A stretch of DNA of 64,000 bases from Burkholderiales bacterium PBB3 (GCA_002256115.1 NKIK01000002.1:62001-126000); one strand, 5' to 3'. Positions 43,718 to 53,245 are shown, numbered from the stretch's first letter. Notes: generated from the letters alone by a model not told the origin. A program made the numbers and translations.

Positions 43718-43785
43718 CAAATCGCCCTTTGAGCCCATGGATAGTGCGGGAGCAGCTACTAAATTCATAGCTGATTTCATAGCTA
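43718..43785 (+). repeat. Dispersed repeat family 1, copy F
   Basis: CCAAATCGCCCTTTGAGCCC, ATGGATAGTGCGGGAGCAGC and TACTAAATTCATAGC. It abuts the parE stop codon. Confidence 0.8.
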
Positions 43786-45780
43786 AATATCAATCTCCAC
43801 AGAATCGCCATGCAGCTCCATCAGCTCACGCCGGGCAGCAGCCTCGCCCTTGCCCATCAGCTTGGTGATCAAAGCCTCGGTCGCACCAAAGTCAATCGCG
43901 CCCAATACCACCGGCAGCAGGCGGCGGGTGTCGGGGTTCAGTGTGGTGTCCCACAACTGCTCGGCATTCATTTCACCCAGGCCTTTGAAGCGGCTGATAT
44001 TCCAGGCACCTTCACGCACGCCTTCTTTGCGCAGTTTGTCCAGAATCGCGGTCAGCTCGCCTTCGTCCAATGCGTAGGCCTTGCTGGTAGGCTTTTTGCC
44101 CCGCGCGGGGGCATCTACCCGGAACAAGGGCGGGCGGGCAATATAGACATGCCCGGTTTCTATCAGCTTGGGGAAATGGCGGAAAAACAGGGTGAGTAAC
44201 AGCACCTGGATGTGCGAGCCGTCCACGTCCGCATCGCTCAGGATGCAGACCTTGCCATAGCGCAGGCTGCTCAGGTCGGGCGTGTCATTCGGCCCATGCG
44301 GATCGACCCCGATGGCGACCGAAATATCGTGAATTTCGGTGTTACCAAACAAGCGGTCGCGGTCCACTTCCCAGGTGTTGAGTACCTTGCCACGCAGCGG
44401 CAAGATCGCCTGGTTTTCTTTGTCGCGGCCCATCTTGGCGCTGCCACCGGCCGAGTCGCCCTCGACTAAGAACACTTCGTTGTAGGCAATGTCTTTGCTC
44501 TCACAATCGGTCAGCTTGCCGGGCAACACTGCCACACCGCTGCTCTTGCGTTTCTCGACTTTCTGGCCCGCCTTTTGGCGGGTCTGGGCCGCCTTGATGG
44601 CCAGTTCAGCCAACTTTTTGCCGTACTCAACGTGCTGGTTCAGCCACAGCTCCAAGGCTGGGCGCACAAAGCTGGACACCAGGCGCACCGCGTCACGCGA
44701 GTTCAGGCGCTCCTTGATCTGGCCCTGGAATTGCGGGTCCAGCACCTTGGTCGACAGAACGTAGCTGGCGCGGGCAAACACATCCTCCGGCATCAGCTTC
44801 ACGCCCTTGGGCAGCAGGCTGTGCAACTCGATAAAGCTTTTGACGGCGGTAAACAGGCCATCACGCAAGCCACTCTCATGCGTGCCGCCCGCGCTGGTGG
44901 GTATCAAATTGACATAACTCTCGCGCACCGGCTGGCCGTCTTCGGTAAACGCCACGCACCAGGCTGCGCCCTCACCTTCAGCGAAGTTGTCGCTCTGCGC
45001 GTCGGCAAAGCCTTCGCCATCAAACAAAGGAATCACGGGCTCGCCATTGAGCGTCTGCATCAGGTAGTCCTTCAGACCACCTTTGTAGAGCCAGGTCTGA
45101 CTCTCTTTGGTTTTCTCGGTCACCAGCGTCACGCTCACGCCGGGCATCAACACGGCCTTGGAGCGCAGCAGATGCGTCAACTCGTTCATCGGCAACGCGG
45201 CGGACTCGAAGTATTTGCCGTCGGGCCAGGCGCGCACCGTGGTGCCGGATTTGCGGTCGCCCTCGCCGGTTTTGCGCACTTCCAGCGCTTCGGTGACATC
45301 GCCACCCGAAAACACGATGCGCGCCACGGAGCCCTCCCGGTAGCTGGTCGCCTCCAGACGCTTGGACAAAGCGTTGGTCACACTCACGCCCACGCCATGC
45401 AGGCCGCCTGAGAAGCTGTAGGCCCCGCCTTTGCCCTTGTCAAACTTGCCGCCAGCGTGCAGGCGGGTGTAGACCAGCTCAATGACCGGCGCTTTTTCCT
45501 CGGGGTGCATGCCAAACGGGATGCCGCGGCCATCGTCCTCCACGCTCACCGAGCCATCGGTATGCAGCGTGACCTTGATTTTTTTGCCGTAGCCGCCCAG
45601 GGCTTCATCGGCCGCGTTATCCAGCACCTCTTGGATGATGTGCAGGGGGTTGTCGGTGCGGGTGTACATGCCCGGGCGTTGTTTGACGGGCTCCAGCCCC
45701 TTAAGGACGCGGATGGAGCCTTCAGAATATTCAGGCGTCACGGGGTTAGAAGAGGATTCGGATTTAGGTTTGGCAGACAT
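43783..45780 (-). CDS. parE: DNA topoisomerase IV subunit B
   Basis: 665 residues starting MSAKPKSESSSNPVTPEY. The GHKL ATPase domain shows EVLDNAADEALGG and GRGIPFGMHP, and the TOPRIM domain EGDSAGGSAKMGRD and ILSDADVDGSHIQ. ParE supplies ATP-driven strand passage with ParC. The length (about 660 residues) and the absence of the 165-residue GyrB insert point to ParE. The start at 45780 is preferred to 45873, which would overlap the divergent transporter region. Confidence 0.96.
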   Translation of the reverse strand: MSAKPKSESSSNPVTPEYSEGSIRVLKGLEPVKQRPGMYTRTDNPLHIIQEVLDNAADEALGGYGKKIKVTLHTDGSVSVEDDGRGIPFGMHPEEKAPVIELVYTRLHAGGKFDKGKGGAYSFSGGLHGVGVSVTNALSKRLEATSYREGSVARIVFSGGDVTEALEVRKTGEGDRKSGTTVRAWPDGKYFESAALPMNELTHLLRSKAVLMPGVSVTLVTEKTKESQTWLYKGGLKDYLMQTLNGEPVIPLFDGEGFADAQSDNFAEGEGAAWCVAFTEDGQPVRESYVNLIPTSAGGTHESGLRDGLFTAVKSFIELHSLLPKGVKLMPEDVFARASYVLSTKVLDPQFQGQIKERLNSRDAVRLVSSFVRPALELWLNQHVEYGKKLAELAIKAAQTRQKAGQKVEKRKSSGVAVLPGKLTDCESKDIAYNEVFLVEGDSAGGSAKMGRDKENQAILPLRGKVLNTWEVDRDRLFGNTEIHDISVAIGVDPHGPNDTPDLSSLRYGKVCILSDADVDGSHIQVLLLTLFFRHFPKLIETGHVYIARPPLFRVDAPARGKKPTSKAYALDEGELTAILDKLRKEGVREGAWNISRFKGLGEMNAEQLWDTTLNPDTRRLLPVVLGAIDFGATEALITKLMGKGEAAARRELMELHGDSVEIDI

Positions 45781-45891
45781 AGCGCGGCATTGTAGTCGCC
45801 CAAGCGCCAAATGCCTGTATGAATACCCAGCTCCAAGGCCAAATTGGCAGGTGATCAGGAAGCCGACAGTCAACTTGGCTACAGTTCAGCC

Positions 45892-47133
45892 ATGCGCGAT
45901 CCAGCTTCATCCCCCGCCCCTACCCTTTCCATTGCCCAAGTGTTGACCTGCGGTGCCATCATCGTGACCTTGTCCATGGGCATCCGACATGGCTTTGGCC
46001 TGTGGCTGCAGCCCATTACTCAGGCCCAGGGCTGGACGCGTGAGACCTTTGCCTTTGCCCTGGCGATACAAAACCTGGTGTGGGGCCTGTCTGGCGTGTT
46101 TGCTGGCATGTTGGCAGACCGGTTTGGGGCCTTCAAGGTGATTGCCGTGGGTTCCATGCTGTATGCGCTGGGCCTGACCGGCATGGCCTATGCCGATACC
46201 CCTTTGCTCTTTGGCTTGAGCACCGGCATGCTGATCGGTATGGCCCAGGCAGGTACCACCTATGCCGTCATCTACGGCGTGATCGGCCGCCAGGTGCCCG
46301 CAGAAAGACGCTCTTGGGCCATGGGCGTGGCGGCAGCGGCGGGCTCGTTCGGACAGTTTTTGATGGTGCCCACTGAAGGCTTTTTGATCGACCGTTTTGG
46401 CTGGCAAGAGGCCTTGGTGATGTTGGGTGCGGCCGCACTGCTGATGGCCCCCCTGGCGTGGGGGCTGCGCGAGCCGTCATTTGCCGCAGGTGCCAAGGCC
46501 GCCCCGCGTGACCAATCTATCGTGCAGGCCCTGCGTGAGGCTTTTAAATACCGCAGTTTTCAGTGCCTGATGGCGGGTTATTTTGTGTGCGGTTTTCAGG
46601 TGGTTTTCATTGGCGTGCATATGCCCAGTTATTTGCGTGACCATGGCCTTTCCCCCCAAGTGGCCAGTTATTCATTGGCATTGATCGGCTTGTTCAATGT
46701 GTTTGGCACCTACGCAGCAGGCGTGTTGGGGCAAAGCATTCCCAAAAAATACATTCTGGCCTTCATCTATCTGGCACGGGCAGTGGCCATCAGCATCTTT
46801 TTGTTGGTGCCGCTGTCACCGGCCAGCGTCTATATCTTCTCTGCGGTGATGGGCGTGCTGTGGTTGTCTACCGTGCCACCCACCAATGCGACGGTGGCGC
46901 AGATTTTTGGCGTGGCGCATCTGTCCATGCTCAGTGGTTTTGTATTTTTTAGTCACCAGATTGGCTCCTTCATGGGCGTGTGGCTGGGCGGCTATTTGTA
47001 TGACCGCACGGGCAGCTACGACATCGTTTGGTATATCGCCATTGCTTTGGGCGTGCTGGCGGCGTTGATCAACCTGCCGGTTCGGGAGGCACCGATTGTG
47101 CGCAGCCACCCTAACGGACTGGTCACCCCGTGA
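45892..47133 (+). CDS. Major facilitator superfamily transporter
   Basis: 413 residues with 12 predicted transmembrane helices. The loop-2/3 signature GMLADRFGAFK is present near residue 80, and the pattern SMGIRHGFGLWLQPIT near helix 1 resembles the oxalate/formate-type and NarK-like MFS exporters of burkholderialean bacteria. Substrate unknown. The start at 45892 gives the usual short cytoplasmic leader; an upstream frame to 45844 exists. Its stop overlaps the start of a 41-residue membrane protein (GTGA), so the two are translationally coupled. Confidence 0.85.
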   Translation: MRDPASSPAPTLSIAQVLTCGAIIVTLSMGIRHGFGLWLQPITQAQGWTRETFAFALAIQNLVWGLSGVFAGMLADRFGAFKVIAVGSMLYALGLTGMAYADTPLLFGLSTGMLIGMAQAGTTYAVIYGVIGRQVPAERRSWAMGVAAAAGSFGQFLMVPTEGFLIDRFGWQEALVMLGAAALLMAPLAWGLREPSFAAGAKAAPRDQSIVQALREAFKYRSFQCLMAGYFVCGFQVVFIGVHMPSYLRDHGLSPQVASYSLALIGLFNVFGTYAAGVLGQSIPKKYILAFIYLARAVAISIFLLVPLSPASVYIFSAVMGVLWLSTVPPTNATVAQIFGVAHLSMLSGFVFFSHQIGSFMGVWLGGYLYDRTGSYDIVWYIAIALGVLAALINLPVREAPIVRSHPNGLVTP

Positions 47134-47255
47134 AACATCTGCGCACACCGCTCATTTGGGCCGCCGTTGGCTTGGTGTTGCTGGGCGTGTTCTTGCTCTA
47201 CCAGCGGCCTGACTTTTTGGTGCAAATGTCCAACCAGATTTGGGCCTGCTTTTGA
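47130..47255 (+). CDS. 41-residue single-pass membrane protein
   Basis: The frame starts with GTG overlapping the transporter stop and encodes MKHLRTPLIWAAVGLVLL, GVFLLYQRPDFLVQMSNQ and a final IWACF. It has a basic N-terminus, one transmembrane helix and a conserved-looking aromatic tail. The methyltransferase start lies within or at its end. The overlaps on both sides argue that it is translated. Function unknown. Confidence 0.6.
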   Translation: MKHLRTPLIWAAVGLVLLGVFLLYQRPDFLVQMSNQIWACF

Positions 47256-47800
47256 ACCCGTCGGAATGGATCGTGCGTTGGACGCATTTGCTGGCACCAG
47301 GCTCGACCGTGCTCGACGTGGCCTGTGGCTCGGGTCGGCATCTGCGGTGGTTTGCGCAGGCGGGGCACAAGGTGCTTGGTGTAGACCGTGATGTGTCGGG
47401 TGCACAGCACCTGGCTGCCCAAGTAACTTTGGTGCAAGCCGATATCGAGAACAGCCACTGGCCGCTGATGACCGAGGGTTTACCCCAGAAATTTGATGCG
47501 GTCGTGGTCACCAATTACCTGTGGCGACCCCTGTTGCCCATCTTGCTGGCCAGTGTGGCACCCGGTGGCACGCTTCTTTACGAAACCTTTGCAATCGGCA
47601 ATGCGGCCTACGGGCGGCCGAGCAGAGCCGATTTTTTGCTGCAAGCTGGTGAACTCTGGGAGGCCTGCCAGGGTTTGGATATCGTGGCCTATGAGAATGG
47701 CATGCGCGACAATCCGCCACGCTGCGTGCAGCGGATAGCGGCCAAGAGACCTCCGCTCTACACTTCTGAAGTGACACCGCAAATTGTCCACGCGCTCTAG
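47240..47800 (+). CDS. Class I SAM-dependent methyltransferase
   Basis: About 186 residues. Motif [16 protein letters not shown] (about residues 24-38) and the acidic residue ending GVDRDVSG mark the SAM pocket, with ADIENSHWP and the NYLWRPLLP post-motif. It resembles TehB-like small-molecule methyltransferases. No ATG is available: TTG at 47240 or, overlapping the small membrane gene by four bases, TTG at 47252 are the likely starts. dapA follows after 5 bases. The substrate is unknown. Confidence 0.78.
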   Translation: MGLLLNPSEWIVRWTHLLAPGSTVLDVACGSGRHLRWFAQAGHKVLGVDRDVSGAQHLAAQVTLVQADIENSHWPLMTEGLPQKFDAVVVTNYLWRPLLPILLASVAPGGTLLYETFAIGNAAYGRPSRADFLLQAGELWEACQGLDIVAYENGMRDNPPRCVQRIAAKRPPLYTSEVTPQIVHAL

Positions 47801-47805
47801 GTAAA

Positions 47806-48726
47806 ATGGCAGACCACGCAATGAATCACGCAATGAACACAACTCCAGGCCCGATTCGGGGCAGCATCGTCGCTCTCATTACCCCCATGCTGCCCGATGG
47901 CGCCGTGGACTACCCCGCTTTACGCAAGCTCATCGACTGGCATATCGCCGAAGGCACGGACTGCATCGGTGTGGTGGGCACCACCGGTGAATCCCCCACT
48001 GTGAGTGTGCAAGAGCATTGCGAAATCATTCGCGTGTCCGTCGAGCAAGCCGCAGGGCGCGTGCCCATCATGGCGGGCTGTGGTGCCAATTCCACTGCCG
48101 AGGCCATCACGCTGGCCAAGTTCGCCAAGTCGGTGGGGGCCGATTGCCAACTGCAAGTGGTGCCCTACTACAACAAGCCCACGCAAGAAGGCCAATACCT
48201 GCACTTCAAAGCCATCGCCGAAGCGGTAGATTTGCCCGTGGTCTTGTACAACGTGCCAGGCCGTTCGGTGGCCGATATGGCGCATGACACCGTGCTGCGC
48301 CTGGCCCAGGTGCCCGGCATTGTCGGCATCAAGGAAGCCACTGGCAATATCGAACGCGCCCAATGGCTGATTCGCGAAGCACCGGCTGGCTTCTCTATTT
48401 ATTCAGGTGACGATCCCACGGCTGTGGCACTGATGCTGTGCGGTGGGCATGGCAATGTCAGCGTCACCGCCAACATCGCGCCGCGCTTGATGCATGAGCT
48501 GTGCATGGCCGCCATCGCCCAAGACGTCTCCGCAGCCATGGCCATTCAGATGAAGCTTTTGCCCCTGCACAAAGCGCTGTTCGTAGAGTCCAACCCCATC
48601 CCCGTAAAATGGGCAGCGGCCCGTATGGGGCTGTGCCAACCCGCGTTGCGGCTCCCACTCACGCAACTGACTGAGGGCAACCGACTGCCCCTGGAAAGCG
48701 TTATGCACTCAACCGGCCTTATTTGA
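47806..48726 (+). CDS. dapA: 4-hydroxy-tetrahydrodipicolinate synthase
   Basis: 306 residues forming a TIM barrel. The family motifs GTTGESPTV, the catalytic tyrosine in [10 protein letters not shown] (near residue 124), YNVPGR and the Schiff-base lysine in GIKEATGN (near 172) are all present. DapA condenses pyruvate with aspartate semialdehyde at the entry to lysine and diaminopimelate synthesis. Two later ATGs at 47821 and 47833 could also serve as start. bamC follows 28 bases later, an arrangement common to proteobacteria. Confidence 0.96.
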   Translation: MADHAMNHAMNTTPGPIRGSIVALITPMLPDGAVDYPALRKLIDWHIAEGTDCIGVVGTTGESPTVSVQEHCEIIRVSVEQAAGRVPIMAGCGANSTAEAITLAKFAKSVGADCQLQVVPYYNKPTQEGQYLHFKAIAEAVDLPVVLYNVPGRSVADMAHDTVLRLAQVPGIVGIKEATGNIERAQWLIREAPAGFSIYSGDDPTAVALMLCGGHGNVSVTANIAPRLMHELCMAAIAQDVSAAMAIQMKLLPLHKALFVESNPIPVKWAAARMGLCQPALRLPLTQLTEGNRLPLESVMHSTGLI

Positions 48727-48754
48727 GCGCCACTCTATTTACTCAAGGATTTCT

Positions 48755-49840
48755 GTGAATCAAATTTCTAAATTGGCAGTGTTGGGTGTGGCAATTTCTC
48801 TGGCGGCCTGTTCGGTCATAGAGACTGAAAAGGTCAACTACCGCAGCACCCGCAAAGCACCATCCTTGGATGTGCCGCCTGATCTGACGCAGCTGACCCG
48901 CGATTCCCGCTACGCCATTGTGGGCGGGGCGGTTTCCGCATCCAGCCTGAACTCGGGCAAGCCCTCGGCATCCGACACCGTTATTGCCGCCAACGCGATT
49001 GCAGATATCCGCGTCGAACGCGCCGGGAATACGCGCTGGCTCGTGGTCAACCGCCCGCCAGAAAAACTGTGGGACTCTCTCAGAGACTTCTGGCAAGACA
49101 ATGGCTTCACGCTGAGCGTGGATGAGAGCAACTTGGGCATCATGGAGACCGACTGGAATGAGAACCGGGCCAAGATTCCACAGGACTTTATCCGCAACGC
49201 GATTGGCAAGGTCTTTGACAGCGTCTACTCCACACCAGAGCGCGATAAATTCCGCACCCGCCTAGAACGCGGTGCCAATGGCACGACGGAAATCTACATC
49301 GTGCACCGCGGCATGCTGGAGATTTTTGCCACAGAAAAGAAAGAAAGCACGGTGTGGCAACCTCGCCCTGCCGACCCGGAGTTGGAAGCCGAATTCCTGC
49401 AACGCCTGATGGTCCGACTGGGTAGTGGCAAAGACCAGGCCAAGGCCCAAGTCGCGTCCGCAAGCGCCAAAGCACCGCTGGTGGTTGCCACCACCGAGGG
49501 TGGGCAAAGTGTGGTTCGACTGGAAGAAGGATTTGATCGCGCCTGGAGGCGTGTCGGCTTGGCGCTGGATCGCTCCGGGTTTACGGTAGAAGACCGGGAC
49601 CGCAAACAAGGCATTTACTTTGTGCGCTATGTGCCGGTGGGCACGGATGTGCAACAGCCAGGATTCTTCTCCAAATTGTTTGGCAATTCCGACAAGGCCT
49701 CCGAGGCGCTTAAATACCAAATCGCCGTACGCACGACAGGCACCACGACACTGGTGTCGGTGTTGGATGGAAAAGGCAATGCCACCAACTCTGAGACCGC
49801 ACAGCGAATCGTCAAGGTCGTTGCAGACGACCTGAAGTAA
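48755..49840 (+). CDS. bamC: Outer membrane assembly lipoprotein BamC
   Basis: 361 residues starting from GTG. A lipoprotein signal (LAVLGVAISLAAC) is followed by an unstructured stretch and two helix-grip domains (RWLVVNRPPEKLWDSLRDFW at about 90 and RLEEGFDRAWRRVGLALDRSG at about 250), the normal layout of BamC. It is an accessory part of the BAM complex that inserts beta-barrels in the outer membrane. The dapA-bamC order supports the call. Confidence 0.93.
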   Translation: MNQISKLAVLGVAISLAACSVIETEKVNYRSTRKAPSLDVPPDLTQLTRDSRYAIVGGAVSASSLNSGKPSASDTVIAANAIADIRVERAGNTRWLVVNRPPEKLWDSLRDFWQDNGFTLSVDESNLGIMETDWNENRAKIPQDFIRNAIGKVFDSVYSTPERDKFRTRLERGANGTTEIYIVHRGMLEIFATEKKESTVWQPRPADPELEAEFLQRLMVRLGSGKDQAKAQVASASAKAPLVVATTEGGQSVVRLEEGFDRAWRRVGLALDRSGFTVEDRDRKQGIYFVRYVPVGTDVQQPGFFSKLFGNSDKASEALKYQIAVRTTGTTTLVSVLDGKGNATNSETAQRIVKVVADDLK

Positions 49841-49913
49841 AGCAACAAAGCGGGGGGCTCAACGCCTTCCGTACTGACCTGCTCTCATCTATCAGGGCAA
49901 GTGCAGACGAAGG

Positions 49914-49955
49914 CAGACGAAAAAAAACCACCTTGCGGTGGTTTTTTTCGTCTGC
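49914..49955. terminator. Bidirectional terminator between bamC and the lipoprotein gene
   Basis: CAGACG plus an A-run and CCACC pair with GGTGG, a T-run and CGTCTG, about 19 base pairs with one bulged A around a TTGC loop. T-runs are present on both strands, so it serves both convergent genes. Confidence 0.9.
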
Positions 49956-49962
49956 TGAAGAA

Positions 49963-50172
49963 TTACTTCTTAGCTTCGGAAGCAGCAGGTGCAGCGGCGG
50001 GCGCAGCAGCAGGAGCGGATGCGTCAACAGCAGGAGCTGGAGCAGCGGCTGGTGCTGGAGTCTGCACAACAACAGGTGCAACTACGACGGGAGCAGGTGC
50101 TTCTTCTTTTTTACCGCAAGCAGCGAGGGCAGCAGCAGCGATAACAGCTGCCAAAACGAGAGATTTGTTCAT
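49963..50172 (-). CDS. Small proline/alanine-rich lipoprotein
   Basis: 69 residues. A lipoprotein signal peptide with lipobox LAAC (cysteine 19) is followed by GKKEEAPAP and a low-complexity alanine/proline/valine tail ending ASEAKK. The tail has no fold and could span part of the periplasm. Function unknown; small lipoproteins of this kind are common in Comamonadaceae. It ends in the strong bidirectional terminator. Confidence 0.75.
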   Translation of the reverse strand: MNKSLVLAAVIAAAALAACGKKEEAPAPVVVAPVVVQTPAPAAAPAPAVDASAPAAAPAAAPAASEAKK

Positions 50173-50353
50173 GTTGATTACAAGAGTGAGTTAACGAAGC
50201 AGTTTCCAGAGAGTATTCAAGTAGCAGACCACGGTGAGCCCACCCCCTGAACATAAGCAAAAAGCGTTCGACCTCTTTTTACTTAGCCTACGATTATACC
50301 GAAAAAAGTTCCATTTTCGCGGGAAAACCCTTAAGCAGCGCCCAAAATCGTGC

Positions 50354-50857
50354 TTAGAGCCCCAAAATGGTGGCAGAAAACCCCGGTGCGCTGTTGCGAA
50401 GGCACTCGTCTAGCGCTTCTTTCAGGCGCTGCCGGCGCTGCGGCTCAGCTCCGGCCATACCTGTGCTGCGGGCCAGATCCAGCCGGCGCATGGCCCATGC
50501 GGGACTCCAGATGGCGCTGGGGAATTCACTTGCATCCACTTGCTTGCAAACCCGGCATTCAATGATGTGGTCCCACTGGTTGCGCCAAGTCACAAAACGC
50601 GGGTGCAGGCGCGGCATGGCGTCAAACCGGTGTGCAATCAGTGTCAACTTGCGCCCCTGCCCAGCCCAAGCTTGCAGTGATTCGACTACCACCCGCTCAC
50701 GCAGAGGCCAATCTTCAAAATTGGCATCGCTGATGATCAGCTCGCGCCAGCCACGGGCCGCTGCAAGGGCCAGCGCATCGCGCACCAATTGTGAAAATTC
50801 AACAGGGCCAGAGAAAGCGCCCTCGGGCAAACCCGTTTCAGCATCAGTCGTCAGCAT
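50354..50857 (-). CDS. Conserved hypothetical protein downstream of roxA
   Basis: 167 residues starting MLTTDAETGLPEGAFSG. The pattern REIIISDANFEDWPLRER-like (here RELIISDANFEDWPLRE), LQAWAGQGRKLTLIAHRFD and RFVTWRNQWDHIIECR marks a small conserved domain family in betaproteobacteria (DUF7931-like) of unknown role. The ATG overlaps the end of roxA by 14 bases, so the two are coupled. No signal peptide, so it is cytoplasmic. Confidence 0.65.
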   Translation of the reverse strand: MLTTDAETGLPEGAFSGPVEFSQLVRDALALAAARGWRELIISDANFEDWPLRERVVVESLQAWAGQGRKLTLIAHRFDAMPRLHPRFVTWRNQWDHIIECRVCKQVDASEFPSAIWSPAWAMRRLDLARSTGMAGAEPQRRQRLKEALDECLRNSAPGFSATILGL

Positions 50858-52031
50858 GCAGCCACCCCGCTTCCTGCCAGTCTTGCAACAGGGCAACCGC
50901 GCCCTCGCTCAGTTTGGCAACCTCTTTTTCGGACAAATAACGCTGGTCCGCCAGCGCGCGAATCAATTGCGCATCACGCCCTGAGGCCACATAGCTTTCG
51001 CCATTGATAAAGACGTGTTTGGCGTCGTACATCAATCGCGTACGGCGGTCCAGACGAATGGCACCGCCCCAGCCCGCGTCGCTGTCGCCGTCAAAACTGA
51101 CCTGGGCCTTGGGCTCGCTCAAATACTCGCCCAGCGCGCGGCGCAGGGCCAGCGGGTCTTGCAGGGCATCGGTCAGGGCCGCTTGGGCAAACTCCACTAA
51201 AGCGTCGGGGATAGCGCCGCTGTTTTCAACGGCGGCTTGCTTAGGGTCGCGGTACATCGCGTCGCCCACGGCATCGGCCGCGTCTTCGGCCAGACGCTGC
51301 AACAGCTCCGAGGCTAGCTCGCCTCGGTTGGGAGAGCGAAAACCAATCGAATAGGTCATGCACTCTCCAACTGCGACGCCATCGTGCGCGTAGCGCGGGG
51401 GCAGGTAGAGCATGTCACCAGGATTGAGTACGAACTCCTCCTCCGGCTCAAAGTTCGCCAGAATTTTGAGCGGCATATTGGGCACCAGACTCAGATCCTT
51501 TTGTCGGCCGATGCGCCAGCGGCGCTGACCCTGGGTTTGCAGCAGAAACACGTCGTAGCTGTCAAAGTGCGGCCCTACGCCGCCGCCATCGGTGGCATAG
51601 CTCACCATCAGGTCATCGAGGCGAGCATCGGGGATAAAGCGGAACTGGTTCATCAGCGCGTGCAAGCGCTCGTCGTGCAGGTCCATGCCCTGCAGAAGCA
51701 CTGTCCAACCTAGTTGCTTGAACGGCGGCAGCGCTGCGCGGGCAAAGGGGCCGTGGCGGAATTTCCAGGTGGATTTCACGGCACTTTTTCTATAGGCTGC
51801 ACTTTCGTCCCTGGCTTTGTCGGATGTCTTTGCGGTCGATGAAGCTTGCACCACCAAGCGTGACTCCACCTCCGGCTGGGCCGCCAGCGCGATCAGATCC
51901 GTCCGATCAAGGGGCGACACAAAACCAGGCAAGGCCTGGCGAATCACCAAAGGCTTTTTGTGCCAGTGGCGTTGCATAAAGATGGCGGGCGACAGGCCGC
52001 CCAATAGAGCGAGGGGTTCATTGACATTCAT
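50844..52031 (-). CDS. roxA: Ribosomal protein uL16 3-hydroxylase (RoxA/YcfD family)
   Basis: 395 residues starting MNVNEPLALLGGLSPAIFM. A JmjC/cupin domain has the iron ligands in HFDSYDVFLLQ (His-x-Asp, near residue 160) and the later histidine in PPRYAHDGVA, with TYSIGFRSP following. The C-terminal half holds the dimerisation and winged-helix domains. The enzyme uses 2-oxoglutarate and oxygen to hydroxylate an arginine of ribosomal protein uL16. It is divergent from the FKBP-type gene with about 56 bases between the starts. Confidence 0.88.
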   Translation of the reverse strand: MNVNEPLALLGGLSPAIFMQRHWHKKPLVIRQALPGFVSPLDRTDLIALAAQPEVESRLVVQASSTAKTSDKARDESAAYRKSAVKSTWKFRHGPFARAALPPFKQLGWTVLLQGMDLHDERLHALMNQFRFIPDARLDDLMVSYATDGGGVGPHFDSYDVFLLQTQGQRRWRIGRQKDLSLVPNMPLKILANFEPEEEFVLNPGDMLYLPPRYAHDGVAVGECMTYSIGFRSPNRGELASELLQRLAEDAADAVGDAMYRDPKQAAVENSGAIPDALVEFAQAALTDALQDPLALRRALGEYLSEPKAQVSFDGDSDAGWGGAIRLDRRTRLMYDAKHVFINGESYVASGRDAQLIRALADQRYLSEKEVAKLSEGAVALLQDWQEAGWLHADD

Positions 52032-52087
52032 GCCCGCATTTTCCACCTTTGCCAGCCCGATGGAACCCGCAATGCGACAATTGCGGC

Positions 52088-52621
52088 ATGGACATTACTG
52101 AACAATGCGTCGTTGCCCTGACCTGGACGCTGAAAGACACCTTGGGCGAAGAATTGGACGTGCTCGACGAGCCGGTGGAGTTTTTGGTAGGCGGACGCGA
52201 CCTGCTACCCGTGATCGAACGGGCGCTGCAAGGCTACACAACAGGCGCTGACGTGGATATCCAGATTGAGCCCGAGCAGGCTTTTGGTGACTTCAACGAC
52301 CAGCTCCTGTTCCTGGAGCCGCGCGGACTTTTTCCGGCCGAGCTGGAAGTGGGCCTGACCATGGAAGGCAGCGCTCTGCCCGAAGGCTGCAACCCCGCTG
52401 CGCCAAGGGACACGCTGTACACCGTAACCGACATTTACCCCGAGCACGTGGTGCTGGACGGCAACCACCCGCTGGCGGGAATCGCCATTCGCCTGCATTT
52501 GCAGGTAGAAGGCGTGCGTGAGGCCACCGAAGAAGAAATCGGCCGTGGCAGTTGCGGCACCGGCTTCTTTCAATTGCGCGTGGACGCGGTGGAGATTCCT
52601 GCCGAGCGTACTTTGCACTGA
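52088..52621 (+). CDS. SlyD-like FKBP-type peptidyl-prolyl isomerase
   Basis: 177 residues starting MDITEQCVVALTWTLKDT. The FKBP half-domains are at residues 1-65 and 130-165, with an IF (insert-in-flap) domain between (IEPEQAFGDFNDQLLF, then LTMEGSALPEG), as in SlyD. It isomerises prolyl bonds and has chaperone activity. The metal-binding histidine-rich tail of enterobacterial SlyD is missing. Copy G of repeat family 1 begins six bases after its stop. Confidence 0.86.
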   Translation: MDITEQCVVALTWTLKDTLGEELDVLDEPVEFLVGGRDLLPVIERALQGYTTGADVDIQIEPEQAFGDFNDQLLFLEPRGLFPAELEVGLTMEGSALPEGCNPAAPRDTLYTVTDIYPEHVVLDGNHPLAGIAIRLHLQVEGVREATEEEIGRGSCGTGFFQLRVDAVEIPAERTLH

Positions 52622-52626
52622 TTTTT

Positions 52627-52678
52627 AAGCCAAATCGGCCATTCAGGCCGTGGATAGTGCGGGAGCAGCTATTAAATC
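52627..52678 (+). repeat. Dispersed repeat family 1, copy G
   Basis: AAGCCAAATCGGCCATTCAG, GCCGTGGATAGTGCGGGAGC and AGCTATTAAATCC. It joins directly to the truncated chemoreceptor gene, so it marks a rearrangement junction. Confidence 0.85.
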
Positions 52679-53225
52679 CTTGATCGGCGCGAGTGTGGAG
52701 CGCGTCGAGCATGGCACCAGCTTGGTGGATCAAGCTGGCGTAACCATGGCTGAAGTGGTGTCCAGCATCAAACGTGTGACCGACATCATGGGCGAGATCA
52801 GTGCAGCAAGTAACGAGCAGGCGCTGGGTGTAGCCCAGGTGGGTGAGGCCGTGAGCCAAATGGACCAAACCACGCAGCAAAATGCAGCACTGGTCGAACA
52901 AATGGCGGCGGCGGCCAGCAGCCTCAAGGGCCAGGCCCAAGAGTTGGTGCAAACCGTTGCGGTATTCCAGCTCGCAGACGGCTTGCGCCCGCCCGCCCCG
53001 AAAGCCCAGGTCCGGTCGCCTCACAACACATCGGCCCCTTTCCCGGGCGCTGATCGGCGCAGTATCACGACCTCTTTTCAAGCCAAGAAAACAAGCACCG
53101 CACCTGCAGTAAAAAAACCGCCGACGCTGAAAGCATCCACTCTGTTGGCGTCAGGCAGCACAAATCCCAAAACACAATCCAAACCCGCCCCCGCCGGGGG
53201 TGATGACGATTGGGAAACCTTTTAA
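52676..53225 (+). pseudogene. C-terminal fragment of a methyl-accepting chemotaxis protein
   Basis: The frame holds the distal signalling coiled coil (VEHGTSLVDQAGVTMAEVVS, IKRVTDIMGEISAASNEQ, DQTTQQNAALVEQMAAA) and a proline-rich tail ending GDDDWETF. The last five residues have the W-x-x-F form of the CheR/CheB tethering pentapeptide. The sensor, HAMP domain and the hairpin tip are missing; upstream the frame enters repeat family 1. It is therefore a truncated gene, although a frame with its own ATG at 52650 could still be translated. Confidence 0.75.
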
Positions 53226-53245
53226 TCGATTGCGACCTACCACCC

